In this document: piece after piece, positions 6,145 through 8,090 of the stretch
Position numbering within the stretch: position 1 is the first letter of the stretch
Layout of the letters: each line of letters opens with the position of its first letter
Assembly: GCA_946566415.1 (NCBI GenBank)
Contig: CAMNWW010000093.1
Span: forward strand, 1 to 8,090
DNA from: an uncultured Lachnospiraceae bacterium
Lineage (GTDB): Bacteria > Bacillota > Clostridia > Lachnospirales > Lachnospiraceae
DNA length: 8,090 bases
Reading direction: 5' to 3'
Program-made: the position numbers and the translations under genes
Notes under the pieces: generated by a model
Database searches by the model: none
What the model was told of the DNA's origin: nothing
The model's input: the letters and a program-made list of their open reading frames with translations, nothing else

Positions 6145-6173
6145 TTGACTTTCAAATTCAAACCTTTTATAAT
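6145..6173 (+). promoter_or_regulatory. Consensus sigma-A promoter of the merR gene
   Basis: TTGACT (6145-6150), a 17-base spacer and TATAAT (6168-6173) point toward the merR gene. The predicted start near 6180 gives a leader of about 84 bases, and that leader contains the palindromic operator at +30 to +49. Bound MerR could therefore block its own transcription. Confidence 0.75.
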
Positions 6174-6200
6174 AACTTTAGTTTTTTAATGTTAACATCA

Positions 6201-6231
6201 ATTATACAACTTAAAGTTAACTTTAAGTCAA
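6201..6231 (-). promoter_or_regulatory. MerR-type promoter (19-bp spacer) of the flavodoxin/aldo-keto reductase operon
   Basis: On the minus strand TTGACT (6231-6226), a 19-base spacer and a consensus TATAAT (6206-6201). Spacers of 19-20 bases are too long for unaided RNA polymerase and are the hallmark of promoters activated by DNA-distorting MerR proteins. The predicted start is near 6194, 79 bases upstream of the flavodoxin ATG. Confidence 0.85.
6209..6228. promoter_or_regulatory. MerR operator: perfect 20-bp palindrome
   Basis: ACTTAAAGTTAACTTTAAGT is identical to its own reverse complement over all 20 bases. It fills the spacer of the flavodoxin promoter and touches its -35 element, exactly where MerR-family dimers bind. 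A GTTAAC core also occurs alone at 6191-6196, near the predicted start point. Confidence 0.85.
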
Positions 6232-6263
6232 GAGTTATTTAAATCATTTTGAGGAGATTTGAT

Positions 6264-6752
6264 ATGCTTTATACAGTAGGTGAAATGGCAAAAATATTAG
6301 GCATCCCTGCTTCCACACTCCGCTATTACGATAAAGAAGGGCTTCTTCCTTTTGTCGAGCGCTCCAGCAGCGGAATCCGTATGTTTACCGACAAGGATTA
6401 TGAATGGCTGAAAGTTATTGAATGTTTAAAACAATCTGGTTTGTCTATTAAGGAAATCAAAGGTTTTATCGACCTGGCCATGCAGGGAGATGAATCCTCC
6501 CTTGCAAAACGGCTTATGTTGTTTCAAACCCGGAGGGACGCTGTAAAAAAGCAGATTGAGGAGATGCTGGAAACCCTTGAACTTCTGGAATTTAAATGCT
6601 GGTATTATGAACAGGCGATACAAGACGGCACAGAAGAAAAAGTACGTTCCCTGTCTCTTGACGAGATCCCTGAACGATATAGAAATATCCAGAAAAAAAT
6701 GAAAGTATATACTGAAATAAAAACGCAGAAAGGTGAAGAATATACCTTTTGA
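6264..6752 (+). CDS. MerR-family transcriptional regulator
   Basis: DNA-binding regulator of 162 residues. The N-terminal winged helix-turn-helix is clear: YTVGEMAKILGIPASTLRYYDKEGLLP (residues 3-29) is helix-turn-helix plus wing, and SSSGIRMFTDKDYEWLKVIECLKQSGLSIKEIKGF (34-68) continues the MerR domain. Residues 85-112 form the antiparallel coiled-coil dimer helix (FQTRRDAVKKQIEEMLETLELLEFK), followed by a short C-terminal segment with KCWYYEQA (111-118). There is no metal-binding Cys cluster; Cys54 and Cys112 are the only cysteines, so the signal is more likely an electrophile, an oxidant or a small ligand than a metal (inference). The ATG at 6264 is preferred over the TTG at 6249 because GAGGAGA lies 6 bases before it and the family starts at this point. 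It is divergent from the flavodoxin/aldo-keto reductase operon and very probably controls that operon and itself through the palindrome at 6209-6228. Confidence 0.92.
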   Translation: MLYTVGEMAKILGIPASTLRYYDKEGLLPFVERSSSGIRMFTDKDYEWLKVIECLKQSGLSIKEIKGFIDLAMQGDESSLAKRLMLFQTRRDAVKKQIEEMLETLELLEFKCWYYEQAIQDGTEEKVRSLSLDEIPERYRNIQKKMKVYTEIKTQKGEEYTF

Positions 6753-6783
6753 AAATGTAATGCTCTACTTTCGCTCTTATTCC

Positions 6784-8090
6784 TTACCTGCTGTATACCT
6801 CGACCAAACTTCGTATCTTTTCTACGAGGTACTGATTTCCTCCCTTTTCACCGATATTCTCCACCATGCCGACGATCACAATCGGCTTTAGGGTTCCGTC
6901 GTAAGTCCCACACACGAACCAACCGCACTCTGCACCTTCTGCATCTCCCTGACCGGATTGCAGCGCTGCCGTCCCGACCTTCCCAAACACGGTGATCCCG
7001 TCTATCTTCGCGGCAGACTCTGCCATACCGGAGTTTTCCACATTCTGGATCAGCCCGTCTTTTATGGTCGTTGCCGCTTCCGGGGATATGGCCTGGCCTT
7101 TCCACACCGTCCCCGGCTCGTTTACCACGCTCCTTATCGTCGGCTGGACCATGCTTCCCTCATTTACAAACATTGAGTATATTGACAGCAGATGCACTGG
7201 ATTTATAAAAGGATCTTTATCGCTATAAGTGGAGACAGGCAGGTTCAGCTCGAACGGCATCTTTTCGCCAAATCCAAGTTCCTCCGGCTGCACATTGCCT
7301 GCGCCTATCGCTTCCTCGATAGGTTCCCATACGGGTCCGATCGTCCATGTATCCGCGTATCGGTTCATAAGCGGCGATCCCGGCATATTATCCAGCTCTT
7401 CCCGCCGCGCCTCGGATATTCCGTAAATGAACTCGCCCGGTTCATATCCGGGTGTACTGACCAACGCCAGGATTTCTCCGTTCTTGGGATTCATGGCCGC
7501 TACGACTGCCGCATCCGCCGCAAACATTTCATATGCCGCCTGCTGCAGTGTGCCGTCGATTGATGTTACAACATCTTTTCCGGTCCGTGCATTTTTAAAC
7601 ACCAATGTATCTTCCAGTTCACCGTCCGGCCCTACAATGACAATCGAGGCTCCGGCTATCGCGTGAAGTTCTTCCTCAAAGGCTCTTTCCAAACCGGATT
7701 TTCCGATCCTGCTGTTTTCGTGGTATCCTTCGCCTTCCCGCTCCTCAAGCTCTTCCGCCGTGATCCCCCGGATATAGCCGGTAAGATGCCCCGCAGATGC
7801 GCCGAACGGGTACGTCCTGGCAACCGAGCCTGCGATCAGGATACCGGGAATCTGAAGGAGCTGGTTTTGTTTTTCCTCATCGCCTTGATCTATCTTTTTC
7901 AGCGACACGAAAGTATCCTCTTTCACATAAGGCGCACTCAGCCGCTCCTTGATGTATTCCACACTGATATCCAAGATCTCCGAAGCCTTTTGAATATCGT
8001 TCTCCCTTGTATCCGGATTCATCTTCTCTTGTATAAATCCCACTTCCGAAACAGATCCCGTCACGGCAAGCGGCTCGCCATGTATGTCGA
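6784..8090 (-). CDS. MecA/PBP2a-like penicillin-binding protein with all catalytic motifs lost (5' end outside window)
   Basis: C-terminal 434 codons of a class B penicillin-binding protein of the MecA (PBP2a) type. The frame is open to the window edge (DIHGEPLAVTGSVSEVGF), so the GTG at 8064 is internal. Numbering from that GTG, residues 1-165 are the dimerisation domain (KEDTFVSLKK, ARTYPFGASAGHLTGYI, IGKSGLERAFEEEL). The transpeptidase domain follows (VVTSIDGTLQQAAYEMF, NPKNGEILALVSTPGYEP, PLMNRY). The active-site Ser-x-x-Lys position, PGSTxK in MecA, reads IGPVWEP (242-248): Ser becomes Pro244 and Lys becomes Glu247. The segment from AIG (252-254) goes straight to LGFGEKMPFE (263-272), whereas MecA has some 80-90 residues there including its Ser-Asp-Asn (SxN) motif. 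The YGQG stretch also appears shortened. The Lys-Ser/Thr-Gly motif reads FGKVGTA (360-366). Ends are conserved (GWFVCGTY, YLVEKIRSLVEVYSR). It cannot be a normal transpeptidase or be acylated by beta-lactams; a structural, scaffolding or sensory role is possible. It is convergent with merR, 31 bases apart, with no visible terminator. Confidence 0.85.
   Translation of the reverse strand, partial: DIHGEPLAVTGSVSEVGFIQEKMNPDTRENDIQKASEILDISVEYIKERLSAPYVKEDTFVSLKKIDQGDEEKQNQLLQIPGILIAGSVARTYPFGASAGHLTGYIRGITAEELEEREGEGYHENSRIGKSGLERAFEEELHAIAGASIVIVGPDGELEDTLVFKNARTGKDVVTSIDGTLQQAAYEMFAADAAVVAAMNPKNGEILALVSTPGYEPGEFIYGISEARREELDNMPGSPLMNRYADTWTIGPVWEPIEEAIGAGNVQPEELGFGEKMPFELNLPVSTYSDKDPFINPVHLLSIYSMFVNEGSMVQPTIRSVVNEPGTVWKGQAISPEAATTIKDGLIQNVENSGMAESAAKIDGITVFGKVGTAALQSGQGDAEGAECGWFVCGTYDGTLKPIVIVGMVENIGEKGGNQYLVEKIRSLVEVYSR

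Noticed and set aside
7192..7563. Plus-strand 123-codon frame opposite the penicillin-binding protein
   Set aside because: Antisense shadow; the minus-strand frame matches MecA-type proteins over its whole length.
1..8090. CRISPR arrays, tRNA or rRNA genes, transposases, phage genes or a multi-gene defence system
   Set aside because: No regularly spaced repeats, tRNA-like cloverleaf ends, transposase motifs or defence-type nuclease, helicase or reverse-transcriptase motifs were seen on either strand.

Overview
The window looks like chromosomal DNA from a gut-type Clostridia species, most likely a Lachnospiraceae. The evidence is moderate GC, strong AGGAGG-type ribosome binding sites, a BspA-like leucine-rich-repeat surface protein with a glycine/serine linker and C-terminal anchor, a MecA-like penicillin-binding protein, and a MerR/flavodoxin/ferredoxin-type aldo-keto reductase cluster. 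The species cannot be named from sequence alone.

Left part (1-3700) is a scarred accessory region. A leucine-rich-repeat surface protein on the minus strand (61-1551, open to 1602) and a YeeE/YedE-type sulfur/selenium-compound transporter on the plus strand (1621-2640) sit head to head, and both appear to lack their 5' ends at a junction near 1594-1606. Next is a secreted protein with a Cys2-His zinc-finger-like motif (2719-3405). Its frame continues past an in-frame TGA for 32 more codons that look like the family's normal tail. It is followed by an element with three strong hairpins (3505-3665), probably a dispersed intergenic repeat, which abuts a methyltransferase remnant (3643-3801) that keeps its promoter.

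Middle part (3840-6752) is orderly. A GNAT acetyltransferase of the phosphinothricin-acetyltransferase type (3975-4532) has a near-consensus promoter. It converges on a two-gene minus-strand operon: flavodoxin (5606-6115) then a ferredoxin-domain aldo-keto reductase (4513-5616), overlapping by 11 bases. A MerR-family regulator (6264-6752) is divergent from this operon. The intergenic region holds a perfect 20-bp palindrome inside a promoter with a 19-bp spacer, the classic MerR-activated design, and a second promoter for merR that faces it. Together these suggest a regulated redox module: MerR senses a signal and switches on a flavodoxin and an Fe-S reductase.

Right edge (6784-8090) is the C-terminal part of a MecA/PBP2a-like protein on the minus strand, running off the window. 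It aligns well with the family but has lost all three catalytic motifs: SxxK reads PVWE, the SxN segment is missing with roughly 80-90 residues around it, and KTG/KSG reads KVG. The reading frame is intact, so it looks like a degenerate transpeptidase (pseudoenzyme) rather than a randomly decayed gene. This is the most unusual observation in the window.
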